A stretch of DNA of 64,000 bases from Oasisia sp. SBJ-2009 (Eukaryota > Annelida > Polychaeta > Sabellida > Siboglinidae): the NCBI GenBank assembly GCA_964017155.1, contig OZ024860.1, positions 47,112,051 through 47,176,050 on the forward strand, in the 5' to 3' direction. The notes under the pieces are model-generated. The model had not been told where the DNA came from, did not search any database, and saw nothing but the letters and a program-made list of their open reading frames with translations. The stretch's first letter is position 1; each line of letters opens with the position of its first letter. A program made the position numbers and the translations under genes. Below are positions 34,462 through 46,480 of this stretch, in pieces.

Positions 34462-37400
34462 CAATATATATATATATACAATATATAAGTAATTATAATT
34501 CTTTTATGTAGCTGCACCCCCTAATTGTATCATGCTTCCTTCTAGTGTTTCATCAGTTGAACCCACTGGTTATTCCGCCGTCATTTAAAATATACATCTA
34601 CAACTTTGCTACTTGGTATATCAGTCAACCGTTATTATCTTTCTTTCCGGATGTTGCGTTGGCAAACTACTTACTCACTCACCGCTTCGTTTAGGTCCGT
34701 CACGCTTGGTCGCATCTTGCGTCAACACGTCTGACAGTTGCTATCATGTTCATGCTTTATGGTCTATTATTCGGTTATGGCTCCTTATTTTGCAAAGATG
34801 TATTGTAATTTCCTTAATTACGAATAGGCTAGACTATTGTAATTCTTTTTTTGCAATGCTGTCTTTGATGGCTTAAACAGGTTACTATGTGTTCAGAATT
34901 ACTTAGAAAACGTTGTTACTAGTTGTCAACATTTGTTATCTCTATGCCAGTGTTGAATTCATTGCATTGACTTGTTCTCAAGTAATTTCATGTAAACAAG
35001 TATATTATTTATATTATTTGATTATTCATGTAAGAAAACATATCCAGATTGAAATACCTAGGTCTGAATTACATGTTGTCCATAGGTTAAATAGGAATAT
35101 TGGAACTAAGACGTTTTCATTGAAATATCGTTTTTTGAAACTATTACATAACCCCGCTGTCATTTCAAAGGTATCTTAATAACCTTGCTTACCACCGTAC
35201 CTCCGTGGCATGTTTTTTTTAAACAACTGTTGTATTGTTGTTTGACCGTAATGTAGACAAAACGATTCCTTTTTAATGCGCCTATCAGCTTTGGTTCCAG
35301 GGATTTCGGCGCGTCAGGAGTTACATTGCTATTCTTTCTTTTGGCGTTCATCTTCAGGTTAACATTGTGCTATGCTTCCGTCTAGTGTTTCATCACGCAA
35401 ACATATTGCTACATTTTGTCGTATATAGCTATACAACGTTGCTCCCTGGCGTATCAACCAATATGTTGAAAATGGGAAATGCTTACTGTCTCTCTGATGG
35501 AGTAACTATCTTGCGTTGATGCGCCTCTGAGCTTGGTTTCCAAGGAATTAATTGCAATATAAATTATCCTGTTAATATTTATATAAATGTTAAACTAATC
35601 AATATTCTATGTTCGAGGGGAAATAACTGATGGTAGTAGTAGAAAGTAGAAATGACATTTGATTAAAATCCCATTTACTTCTTGGGACGAATTTAGAGAG
35701 TGATTTAGTAAATGTTTTAAACATCTTCACCTTCACCTATCCCGTAGTCTGGTGGACCATTGGAGTGCCACAGATGACCTGGCAATCAGCTTCCTCCATT
35801 CCTCTCGCCTCTCAGCCTTCCTCATGGCGGCGCCCAGCGTCATGCCAGTCCATTCTGGGAGTTTGTCCTCCCATCCCTTTTTCTGTCTGCCTCTTCTTCT
35901 CCTTCCTTGCACTGTGCCCTGCAGGATTGTCTTGGCAAGCCTTCTAGATCTTGTTACGTGCCCGTACCATTTCACTTTGCGTCGCAATATGTACGGTGAC
36001 TAAAGACGTTGAAACCAGTAGGCTCAGTTCATACACACGCCCGCATTATATAACCGCTCTGGTGTCAAAGGCATACACCACACAGAGATGCTGTCGAGAC
36101 TACTCTAAAGAAACTGCCATATCTTGCCAGAGTTCGGCTGCGCGGCGTAATAATGGCGCCAACCGGAAGACGACGACACACCTCCTGTGACGTCACGACA
36201 ATACAGTAGACGCGCTATCTTCGTTTCTGGCAACGACAGATTTACAAAATGGCGGCATCTTTGATCTAGGCGAACTTTGATCTAGCCTTACGTCTTATTC
36301 TTCTTTCCTTCCATGGCTGCAGTTGCGCTAGAGTATTTGGCCCTAAGGTACACCCATAGGCCAACCGCTGTGCCATAGCATAGCAGCGTATGCGACATTC
36401 GGGTACTTTTTATGTACGAGGCATGTTAATAGCACTACACAACCAGCCGCACAGTTCAACAATGTCAGTCTCCGCTAACTGGTTATTATATCAAATATAA
36501 CAAAACAACCCTGCTTCGTCCGGGTATTAAACCCGGGCCGCCGTCTTTCCGGTCGGATGCGCTAACCACTACACTACCCGCGCCTCCTGTAACGAAATTT
36601 CAAATGTAGGAACACTTGGGGTGGTTCCGCATTTGCAAATGCCGAATTCCTGTCGGAAATTGCACAAAATTCATCTTCTTATTTCCATGCACAGGCCACT
36701 AATTTAAAATCAGTTCTGCTGACCTTCACACTATTGTACTCGACGACAGAAGTTACGTTCAAAATGTCGACACTCTGATCTCTGCCATCTGGAAATCTAA
36801 AATTTGTCAGCGCTGAGAAAATATAATTCAGTGTGTGACACGTCAGTAGTCTCTTTTGTATTTATTCCGAAGTTTATCAGATAAAAAACCTCAGATCACG
36901 ACGAGACAGGAGTGGTGCAACATTGCGCACGTCTTGGTAGAACTTTAATGTTTTCGTATGGCAGTTCACCATGACTGATATGGTATCTCTATCGTTTAGC
37001 AAGGCCCGTTTCTTGGCATAGAAGAGTATACATACGAAGCGTGCTACCTCCTAACAATATTGTTTCCACTTGTAGTGCGTTCTGCTTGATGTAATGACAA
37101 GAACACACAACTGTCTTGACTTGGCGTACGTGTACGTATGCGATAATGTGTGCTGCATTCGAGCTTACGTATATCAATGTTAAGATACATACCGCGGTGT
37201 AATCACGGCCTCCTATTCAATATGTGTTTCATGTGCCTTATTTTAGCATCATGTTGTGACATTACTTACTTTTAAATACTATTTAATGTACCCAAATTGT
37301 CCTAGTGCAACAAAAGCTCGCTCGCAATGTGATGATGTTATTTTGCATATGTTACTGGAATAGTTGGCTGTTTTTCGCTTTATCCACCCAACTGCCGATA

Positions 37401-38447
37401 TGCGCTAGCCAGATCAAGGGTCTACCTAAAACGGTCGATTGTTTACTAGCATTTACTAGAAATGTAACATTAAAATTAATGACCACTCGCCGTTTTTATG
37501 ATATACATACCTACCTTTGTCGTGACATCTTTCATTGTCCCGGTGATCAGTTTACCTTATCAACTACATCACCACGTTATAATGCACGATGTGACAGTAC
37601 TCGATACAACGACTCCATACAAATCAAGGCTTCCCTCACGGTCGAGTGGTTGTCCTCCGCATCGCCAGTCTTCCCAACATTGGGCCTGATCGGTCAGTGA
37701 TGCTGCCAGAAGTTCACAACCTTGGGCAAGTCTGCATGCTCACCAGGCGAAGGAACCTAAAACAAAAACAATTAAAAGACCGTTACAATGTGTACGGTGA
37801 CTAAAGACGTTGAAACCAGTAGGCTCAGTTCTGACACAAGCCCACATAACAACATTCCACTGTTGTCAAAGATAAAAACCACACATCGATGCTGTCTAGA
37901 CTACTCTAAAGAAACTGGCATTTCTTGCCAGCGTTCGGCTGCGCGGCGTAATAATGGCGCTGTCGCGCTTACATTTTTCCGATCGTTAAAACCTTTCCGA
38001 TTGACGTTTCTGCGCATGCGCGTATCTAGGGGATAAACGTAAGCGCTACCTACGATGGTCGCGCTTACATTTTTCCGACCGTTAAAAACGTTCCGATTGA
38101 CGTTTCTGCGCATGCGCGCATCTAGAGGCGCGCGCGTCAGAGCTAGCTACCAACGAAGGTTGATGCTCACAAGTATTTGGGAGTTTGAGCGTTATAGCTC
38201 GGACTAATTGGACCAGTGCCAGCGGATAACAAAGCGCTGTCACGGGTTACGATTAATCGTGCTAGGATTTACTGCTACATATTTAGTAAATACAAATATA
38301 GTAGTATACAAAGCTCTATTGTTTATTTATCCTTAATATTGGATGGATAAATAAATAGTTGCACCAAGTTTGGCATAACAAAGTTTTGTAATTTGTTATG
38401 TATTAAGTGGATTAAATTTGCATTTAACGCGTACAAGGGCAGACAGT
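34462..38447 (-). repeat. inverted-repeat arm A', unit 1
   Basis: Reverse complement of arm A. Differences by eye are few: a 12-base deletion near 38337 and scattered substitutions. It carries the LINE fragment (35718-35987), the SINE head (36515-36587), both 180-bp modules (about 35990-36165 and 37785-37975) and the NRF1-type module. Confidence 0.95.
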
Positions 38448-38974
38448 AATTACTTATATATTATAATAGTTTATTTCACTCTGGGCAATCATACATATTG
38501 AAAAAGGTACATAAAACATGCAAAGTATATTTGTTAAAATATATTGTAATAATATATAATTGAAGACATTAGCATAAATAAAAAAATTGTTTAAAATGTA
38601 GAGAAAATAGTAAATGTATCTATAAAACACATTTAAATTATATTTAAATCATTAAAACATATTTTCTGTGATTATTTGACTAAACTTATTAAAAAATTAT
38701 AAATACTTTAAAACATTAAAATAAATAGATCTAAAGAATAAATTAAGGCTTTACAATATTTTACACATTTCCATATCAGCAGCAGGAAAGTTGGTTACGA
38801 GTCACTGTGAGTTCTTTTGGTTGAACAGGCACCAGTTTATAAAACAGTTCTTGGTCCTGTTGGTTTTTACTCTGGGTAAAGATCGAATATTGAGTATGGC
38901 ATCGTGTATTGTAGTCCTTGGTTTTGGTAGTAGTTCATGCAGTTTGTGCTGCGGCTCTTCGATTTGTGTGAAGA
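38448..38974. repeat. segment D, unit 1
   Basis: AT-rich sequence joined to arm A', repeated at 56077-56603. No gene recognised. Confidence 0.9.
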
Positions 38975-39515
38975 TTAACAATATTTATATTACATAGTGA
39001 CCAGTTTCCTCTAGTCTATGTTTAAATGCTTAAAGACATTACTGAAGTAACATGAAATGTATTTGTTACATTTATTAAAATAACATCATGATCATCGTGT
39101 TACCTTCAGGAGTAAATGTAAAAAGATAATGTTATTTATGTTCAGTGATGTTTTGTTGAAATGAATCCTTACTGATATTTTATTGTATTCTAAATTTACT
39201 TCGTGAATAAGCCTGTAGGAGTTGTGTGTAAGTGAAAATATTGATGTCCTCTATAAATACTATAAATAGCACATTATGTTATTGTTTTAATAATGGCCTT
39301 TAAGTCTAATATGAACATAACTGAACCTAATACAATTCTTTGTGGTATAACTCATGTGGCCGCCATTACGTCTGAACTGGATTGATTAGACAAACACTGT
39401 TGCCTAGTTCACTACAGAAGCACAGTAGACAACACTCCTCATTCAATAACAATTTATTGTAAAAATTAAAATAATCCCAATCTCTCTTGTGTGGCTGTGG
39501 CTGACTTCTCCTGTT

Positions 39516-39776
39516 CTACTGCAGTCGCACAGTGCAGTATTTGCAGTGGAACACGGATGGCTTCGTGGTGACCTCGGCACACTGGCAGTGCCACCATGTG
39601 AAGCAGTTGTCACATGCCACCCAGTCTGTGCTGTCTCTGTGGTCCTGGCAGGTGGGGTTGCAATAGTTATTGCGGTCCTGGTCTACCAGTCGGGCGGTGA
39701 CATAGGTTCTGTACCCAGAAGCCTGGGCTTGGCCCATCACACCTACTGGCACATCCTTTGCCAAAGCCTCAGCATT
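39516..39776 (-). CDS. PHD finger, last exon of integrase/Ulp1/PHD gene
   Basis: Acceptor TTATTATTGTAG, then a phase-0 entry (NAEALAKDVP) and a stop at 39516. The exon completes the Ulp1-like domain and encodes a PHD-type zinc finger: NYCNPTC, then WVACDNCFTWWHCQC and FHCKYC, with Cys/His spacing of the class. The whole gene reads on the minus strand: 42900-43049, 42470-42625, 40147-40264, 39516-39776. Integrase C-terminal sequence plus Ulp1 plus PHD is known from Ginger-type transposases and related host genes with Gypsy-like integrases. Confidence 0.7.
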   Translation of the reverse strand, partial: NAEALAKDVPVGVMGQAQASGYRTYVTARLVDQDRNNYCNPTCQDHRDSTDWVACDNCFTWWHCQCAEVTTKPSVFHCKYCTVRLQ

Positions 39777-40146
39777 CTACAATAATAATTTGTTTCATTT
39801 AATACTAAGTTTAATGATGCTATAGTAAATTATTGTGTTATGCATGATCTGAGTTGTTAGCACATTTCTAACATCGGCTCAAGGCTAGAGATGCACCAGA
39901 GAAATTATCTTGGACAATTGTATTTACTTGGTACTAGTAATCAAAGTACTTGATGATTACTTATCAATTTGAAATGTATCAGGGTTATATTATAGTAATA
40001 CAACATATGATATTTCAGTATCAGTTCACATGCAGGGCAGGAACTAACCAACTGGTAACATTAACTAAGCCAGATCACACATATGAAAATGATTTTGATT
40101 AAATAAGAAATTGTGCAAAGACTTATTTCTCATCACAAAGGCTTAC

Positions 40147-40264
40147 CATCAATACAAATATACCACAGCTTGACCCATCAGCTTGGTGTCTACTTGTCAT
40201 TTCCGAGGTTTGCCAGTCTGCCAGTTCGGGTTCAATAACCTTTGACCTCATCTTCATGTAGCTC
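40147..40264 (-). CDS. Ulp1-like cysteine protease exon
   Basis: Acceptor TTTTCACTGAAG, donor GATG|GTAAGC. The peptide ends RHQADGSSCGIFVLM, matching the catalytic Gln-x(5)-(D/S)-Cys-Gly-(I/V)-F block of C48 (Ulp1/SENP) proteases; the nucleophile Cys is present. The exon joins the PHD exon in phase 0. The His and Asp of the triad should lie in upstream exons that I did not find. Such domains in transposon proteins may remove SUMO-like modifiers; that role is inference. Confidence 0.6.
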
Positions 40265-40383
40265 CTTCAGTGAAAAGGTCATAGAAACACAGTCATGTTA
40301 GAAGGTTGCAGATACATATGACTTCAACTCAAAACTATTTTACATGCACATTGTTTCTTAAAACACAAACACTCACTGAGTGA

Positions 40384-40420
40384 GTGAGTGAGTGAGTGAG
40401 AGTGAATGAGTGATCAGTTT
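40384..40420. repeat. short (TGAG)n tract
   Basis: GAGTGAGTGAG repeats just before the GGGTC array. Confidence 0.9.
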
Positions 40421-40430
40421 GTGTTATGTC

Positions 40431-41575
40431 GGGTCGGGTCGGGTCGGGTCGGGTCGGGTCGGGTCGGGTCGGGTCGGGTCGGGTCGGGTCGGGTCGGGTC
40501 GGGTCGGGTCGGGTCGGGTCGGGTCGGGTCGGGTCGGGTCGGGTCGGGTCGGGTCGGGTCGGGTCGGGTCGGGTCGGGTCGGGTCGGGTCGGGTCGGGTC
40601 GGGTCGGGTCGGGTCGGGTCGGGTCGGGTCGGGTCGGGTCGGGTCGGGTCGGGTCGGGTCGGGTCGGGTCGGGTCGGGTCGGGTCGGGTCGGGTCGGGTC
40701 GGGTCGGGTCGGGTCGGGTCGGGTCGGGTCGGGTCGGGTCGGGTCGGGTCGGGTCGGGTCGGGTCGGGTCGGGTCGGGTCGGGTCGGGCCGGGCCGGGCC
40801 GGGCCGGGCCGGGCCGGGCCGGGCCGGGCCGGGCCGGGCCGGGCCGGGCCGGGTCGGGTCGGGTCGGGTCGGGTCGGGTCGGGTCGGGTCGGGTCGGGTC
40901 GGGTCGGGTCGGGTCGGGTCGGGTCGGGTCGGGTCGGGTCGGGTCGGGTCGGGTCGGGTCGGGTCGGGTCGGGTCGGGTCGGGTCGGGTCGGGTCGGGTC
41001 GGGTCGGGTCGGGTCGGGTCGGGTCGGGTCGGGTCGGGTCGGGTCGGGTCGGGTCGGGTCGGGTCGGGTCGGGTCGGGTCGGGTCGGGTCGGGTCGGGTC
41101 GGGTCGGGTCGGGTCGGGTCGGGTCGGGTCGGGTCGGGTCGGGTCGGGTCGGGTCGGGTCGGGTCGGGTCGGGTCGGGTCGGGTCGGGTCGGGTCGGGTC
41201 GGGTCGGGTCGGGTCGGGTCGGGTCGGGTCGGGTCGGGTCGGGTCGGGTCGGGTCGGGTCGGGTCGGGTCGGGTCGGGTCGGGTCGGGTCGGGTCGGGTC
41301 GGGTCGGGTCGGGTCGGGTCGGGTCGGGTCGGGTCGGGTCGGGTCGGGTCGGGTCGGGTCGGGTCGGGTCGGGTCGGGTCGGGTCGGGTCGGGTCGGGTC
41401 GGGTCGGGTCGGGTCGGGTCGGGTCGGGTCGGGTCGGGTCGGGTCGGGTCGGGTCGGGTCGGGTCGGGTCGGGTCGGGTCGGGTCGGGTCGGGTCGGGTC
41501 GGGTCGGGTCGGGTCGGGTCGGGTCGGGTCGGGTCGGGTCGGGTCGGGTCGGGTCGGGTCGGGTCGGGTCGGGTC
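40431..41575. repeat. (GGGTC)229 array with a GGGCC block
   Basis: 1,145 bases of uninterrupted pentamers. Thirteen consecutive units at 40786-40850 are GGGCC; all the rest are GGGTC. All six frames stay open, which produces long artefactual frames. It lies between the integrase and Ulp1 exons, so in an apparent intron, with the C-rich strand as sense. Confidence 0.98.
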
Positions 41576-41600
41576 GGTCGGTCGGTCGGTCGGTCGGTCG
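41576..41600. repeat. (GGTC)6 link
   Basis: Six tetramers joining the pentamer and octamer arrays. Confidence 0.95.
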
Positions 41601-42075
41601 GTGTGCGTGTGTGCGTGTGTGCGTGTGTGCGTGTGTGCGTGTGTGCGTGTGTGCGTGTGTGCGTGTGTGCGTGTGTGCGTGTGTGCGTGTGTGCGTGTGT
41701 GCGTGTGTGCGTGTGTGCGTGTGTGCGTGTGTGCGTGTGTGCGTGTGTGCGTGTGTGCGTGTGTGCGTGTGTGCGTGTGTGCGTGTGTGCGTGTGTGCGT
41801 GTGTGCGTGTGTGCGTGTGTGCGTGTGTGCGTGTGTGCGTGTGTGCGTGTGTGCGTGTGTGCGTGTGTGCGTGTGTGCGTGTGTGCGTGTGTGCGTGTGT
41901 GCGTGTGTGCGTGTGTGCGTGTGTGCGTGTGTGCGTGTGTGCGTGTGTGCGTGTGTGCGTGTGTGCGTGTGTGCGTGTGTGCGTGTGTGCGTGTGTGCGT
42001 GCGTGCGTGCGTGCGTGCGTGAGTGCGTGTGTGCGTGTGTGCGTGTGTGCGTGTGTGCGTGCGTGCGTGCGTGCA
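41601..42075. repeat. (GTGTGCGT)n octamer array
   Basis: About fifty 8-bp units to about 42000, then GTGC-type units. Alternating purine/pyrimidine throughout. Confidence 0.97.
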
Positions 42076-42204
42076 TGTGTGGTGGTGTGTGGTGGTGTGT
42101 GTGTGCCCCCGTGTGTATGAGTGCATGCTGGTAATTTACTCAGCAAGTATTGCATAAATCAGTACTCACTTCCAGCCATCAATGAATGTAGCGCTGTTCT
42201 TACT

Positions 42205-42365
42205 GACAATGTATCTGAAAAAGTGTTTGAAAAAGTATTGGAAAAAGTCAAATACTTTAAATATCTAAATACAAATACTTTTCATTCCTAAAGGTCAAAT
42301 ACAAATACTGTGAAAAAAGTATTTAAATACTTTCAAATACAAATATAAATGTATTTGACCCCATG
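42205..42365. repeat. AAATAC-rich repeat fragment
   Basis: Resembles part of the hAT-like element at 12749-13779 (shared ACTGACAATGTAT.TGAAAAAG and a TTGACCCCATG end). Probably a fragment of the same family. Confidence 0.5.
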
Positions 42366-42469
42366 TATGATACTCAGTAGTTGTTTAATTAATACACCTG
42401 CTGGTGCACTTCACTATTGCTTTCATGAATACACGTATGTCATAATTACATTATGACAGCTGTATGTAC

Positions 42470-42625
42470 CTGCAGTGTGGTGTTGTTGCTGCAGGAAAGG
42501 CTTCAGCTGAGCAGTACTGACCCTGCGCTTCAGTACTTCATCATTCCTGCTCAGCTCAACGGTGTTGTGTGTCAACACCTTGTTGATGACATAGGGCCCC
42601 AGCCATGCATGCTCCAAGCGTTTCC
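42470..42625 (-). CDS. integrase C-terminal (GPY/F-like) exon
   Basis: Acceptor TGGCTGTCTTTAG, donor CTGCAG|GTACAT. 156 bases, phase 1 on both sides. Encodes LEHAWLGPYVINKVL and VLKRRVSTAQLKPF, the W-x-G-P-Y...N-x-V-x-L pattern of the Gypsy integrase C-terminal domain. Confidence 0.75.
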
Positions 42626-42899
42626 CTAAAGACAGCCACGGCAGACAGTCTGGAGTTATAACAGTAATGCCTAGAATACACTTACACAATTAAGAGGGAA
42701 GCAGCAGAAAAGATGGCCTATTGCAGTCAAGACATGTAATGTAATATATATCCATAGTTAACAAGATCTGCAGTTCACGAATACAGTTCTTTTCGCCACC
42801 CCATGAGCAATGATTGACTGTTTACTGACTTAGAGAGGAGGTCAATTGTGATCATTCATAAATATGTAATAAAACAGACATAGACCACTGTGAACAAAC

Positions 42900-43049
42900 C
42901 TTTTGTATGCGCCTTCACCATGTTGCGTCGCAACACCATATCACCTTCTTTGAAAGTGAACACTTTCACACCCTTTCGCATCTTCTGGGAATGGTCTTCA
43001 GGACCAAACGTAGGCCCCCCCCCCCGCCCCTTATAATACAAGTCATCAC
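42900..43049 (-). CDS. integrase exon upstream of the GPY/F-like exon
   Basis: Acceptor ATGCTGTAG, donor AAAAG|GTTTGT. 150 bases, entered and left in phase 1, matching the next exon. Encodes VFTFKEGDMVLRRNMVKAHTKG, the FxxGDxVLxxN segment that precedes the GPY/F domain. A run of 11 C on the plus strand (43016-43026) is inside the exon, where a slippage frameshift is likely. The catalytic DDE core exons are not in the window's U segment as far as I can see, so the gene may be 5'-truncated. Confidence 0.7.
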
Positions 43050-45965
43050 CTACAGCATACAAATTAACCAAGATACATAAAATATATATATGCTGTTGTA
43101 AACATATGGTCAATATTGACAACCTTCCTCAATGTATTCTCAATAAAAGTAATGAAATCTTACTAAATGAAGAACTTTATAAAATTTATGAATAGCTGAA
43201 TATAAATAAATTATTATTAAATAAAAGTAAGTCTAAATACATGGTTTTTCATATGCCTAATAAGTGCATGCAAACTCTTATGTTTAAAATAGATGATGTA
43301 TGTATTGAAAGACTAGATGAATTAAAAAAATTCTATGATTCACTTTACACATTAAAAACAATTGGAGAAAGCGCACTGGGAAGATATGAAATAAATATTC
43401 AAAAGCGATTGACATATTAAACAGATAAAATTGTGTATTACCTTTACATGTAAAAATGTTATTGTAGAATACCTTAACATTATCACATATAAATTATTAT
43501 ATCTTGATTTGGGAATATCAAAGAAATACAATTAAACGCGTCAACACAATGTTATGCGAATATAAATCTTTAAATAAATACAACTCACATATGGAAAATA
43601 AATAATGAAACTACTGAAATGATAAGAAGTATTAAACTTACAAGAATTTTAATTTTACTTTGTATACATTCACAAAAAATGACCTCCTTATTTACTAAAC
43701 TGGCAAGTTATACCAAGTGTTAATATAAACAATTATAATATGCATACAAAAAATAATATACATACACTGTACTTCTAAAACCAAAGCTAGATTTCCATTG
43801 ATAGCCTTCCAAACATTATAAATAACACCCTTGATATAATAAGTAAAAATGGGATCATTACTTGCATGGCTTTTTACGTTATATAAAAACGTCTGTTACA
43901 TAACTATTGTGATATGATAATTTTTTATGTACTTTATCAGATTACATACATGTCAACTATATCAAAAAACAATAGATATTGATGCTTTGTTATGATTAGC
44001 ACACCTCCATGCCACCACATACACATTCTCACCTCAAATCAACACTTCAACATAAACATGACATAGGCATCTTGTATCAGTATCATATTGTTTCCACCTC
44101 GAAATTAAAGTGGCTCCTATGACAGCGGCATTATTGATCTAGTAAATTTAAACATTCCTCTCAAAATAAAATAATTGTACATAGATCATCTATATAAAAT
44201 GTTCAAGATCACATCACATAATGACTAAAAATAAACCTATATGCAACCAATCATGCATGCAGTTTTAAAACTGCAATAAGTGGGTAGATTTCAGGATTCC
44301 ACAAAAATTTATTGCCGATTTGTTTTAAAGTGTCTTATGTTATTTATTTACTGCTAAAAATTAAACTGTTTATTTACTTTTTGAAGTGAGATACATGTTT
44401 AAATAAAAAAAAAATCTGTTTAATAACATAAATATATTTCACAGAATGCTAGTAGTTCCATAAAGGACAAATAGCTACTAGTGATACTACCATAAAGGTA
44501 ATGCTTTCAAAGATATTGGACTACCTAAACAACAGACATTTGCAATAATCAGTGAGATGCCCATAAACCAGGAGTATTTGTGCATCTAGCAACATACTAA
44601 GCTGGATTTGAACCAGCCACAAAACACTGATATATTGCATTCGATAGTTGAAGAAAACCAAAAAAATGTGTATATATGATGTGTGTGAAAAATATGTGTT
44701 TACTGGGCTTATCGAGATATACTATGGATATTTCCTATTTACATGATCACATATGGTAATACAAAACAAATGCATCGATCCAAGTTCACACAGAATTTAT
44801 TCACAATACATGATATCAATTATGCACATATATTATGCATATATAAATATATATACATATACAGTGTATATACACATATACATTGATTATCATTGAATTC
44901 AGGACCATAGGCCACCACAGAATCTAAATACATGTAGCTTTCAAAATGTAATAACTTACTGCAGGGATTGTTGCTGTATGCTTGCCAGAGACATTATATT
45001 AGTGTTGCAATGAACAGGTCTGTCATTGTCTCAAGTACTATGAATATCCTTTTAACTTACATTTGAAAAAATTCCAAATCCATTCCTAAGTAAAATATAA
45101 GTGTTACAGTTTATCTATTGCTGGATTACAGCAATGTGTATGTCTTGAACTGGTCTATTGTGAATGACATCATATCCATCTTCTGGTTGTATGTTTCCAC
45201 TTGACTTGGTCCACTTGCCTTGCAAGTTGCAGTCATAAAACATTCAGTGACATGATTGAGTACAATATGAAATGTTAGCTCAGGATGCTGGATTCGATAC
45301 TTGTTGCATAAAACTAGACGTTGCAGATATTACACACGTTGATAATAACTCCACGTGCCAAAAGTAAACAAAAGCATTCAGTTTCTCATATTTAAATTTG
45401 TCAATGTGCAACAAAACACAAAGACAAAGTATTCTTAGTATAGATACCACAGGTTGTCTTGTTAACTTCCCTATGGTGACGAAACTCATTATTGTGAACA
45501 ATTGCTTACAATTTATTTCGGTAAATTTTAATATTATTGTTGTTTACAACAAAGTAACGGATTGTGGCGCTTTGGGGTCACGTGATCTGTGTTTGTTCTC
45601 AAAACACACAACTCTGTTTCTACTTTGTGAACGACCTTTTTGTTCAAAGTGTCAGCCATATCTGGTATAAAAAAAATAAGAGATTAACCCGGATACAGTT
45701 GGTAAGAAACATGCATAGTTACATCAACCTCTACAATTGAACAGACAGTACAACTACAAGTCAAGTGACAACTTCAGACAAGATCGACACACACTGACAC
45801 AGGACCATGCAGGGCTCAATCCTGTCGTTACTGTATTATTTCTACTCTACATAAACGACTTAATTAACACAACCCAATAGCTACATTCCGATGCAAATGA
45901 CAACGTTACTCAATATAATAATTATTATTATTTGTGATGAACGTTTGACGATGTCGATAATCTTA

Positions 45966-46172
45966 TTACTGATAATAATCATATTCATAATTGGACTCAG
46001 CTCCTGAGTCAGCACTGCCACTGACTGACTCGAATTTTGCCTTTTTGAACACACCTTTCAAAGTATGCTTCAGCGCTGCTGAGCGTATCGTTCTCTGAAC
46101 ATTGTCATGCTTGGCTACTGCCGGATGGTGTACGCCACTGCTCATATACTGTCTTAGATAATGGTAAAACAT
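45966..46172 (-). CDS. hypothetical small protein (segment C)
   Basis: 68 residues (MFYHYLRQYMSSG... SGAESNYEYDYYQ), with a basic middle and an acidic Tyr-rich tail. The copy at 58452-58658 differs by one residue. It is divergently placed from the frame at 46432, with the NRF1/CRE module between them. No family recognised; it may be chance. Confidence 0.25.
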   Translation of the reverse strand: MFYHYLRQYMSSGVHHPAVAKHDNVQRTIRSAALKHTLKGVFKKAKFESVSGSADSGAESNYEYDYYQ

Positions 46173-46194
46173 CTCGGAATCTTTCGCCGGTTAG

Positions 46195-46480
46195 CAAAAT
46201 GGTTGACACGCGCATGCGCAGAGGCGTCAATCGGAAAGGTTTTAACGGTGGGTGCCGCGGGGTGGGAAACATAAACATCCTTCATAGCAACTAAGGCCAT
46301 ACGTCACCCGCGCATGCGCAGAAACGTCAATCGGAAAGGATTTAACGCCGGAAAAACGTAAGCGCTACAGCGCCACTCCTGAAGACGACGACACAGCTAC
46401 TGTGACGTCACGACCATACGGCTGACGCGCCATGACGACGTCAGATTTTCAAGATGGCGGCATCTTTGATCTAGGCGAAC
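46195..46480. promoter_or_regulatory. bidirectional promoter-like module (NRF1, CRE, YY1 motifs)
   Basis: Two GCGCATGCGCAG palindromes (46211 and 46310), TGACGTCACG (46402) and CAAGATGGCGGC (46450) lie within 250 bases, in the order usual for CpG-type promoters. Repeated at 58681-58966. The same blocks occur scattered in arms A and A', so this is also part of a repeat family. Confidence 0.45.

Larger units (their letters stand above)
38975..44116. other. segment U, 5.1 kb present only in unit 1
   Basis: In unit 2 segment D joins C directly (56603/56604), so U is either an insertion in unit 1 or a deletion in unit 2. No terminal inverted repeat or target duplication is visible at its ends. 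It holds the integrase/Ulp1/PHD exons and the GGGTC repeat. The left 0.5 kb and the right 1.0 kb (43.1-44.1 kb) are AT-rich with nothing recognised. Confidence 0.85.

Noticed and set aside
40335..42155. Open frames of over 500 codons in all six frames
   Set aside because: They are translations of (GGGTC)n and the GTGTGCGT array; pentamers and octamers without stop codons stay open in every frame.
42170..42202. 33-base microexon of the integrase gene between AG and GTGAGT
   Set aside because: Phases fit, but the stretch overlaps a repeat resembling the hAT-like element, so the match is probably chance.
38975..44116. Clean transposon insertion with target duplication for segment U
   Set aside because: Bases on either side of the borders do not repeat, and the ends are not inverted repeats of each other.
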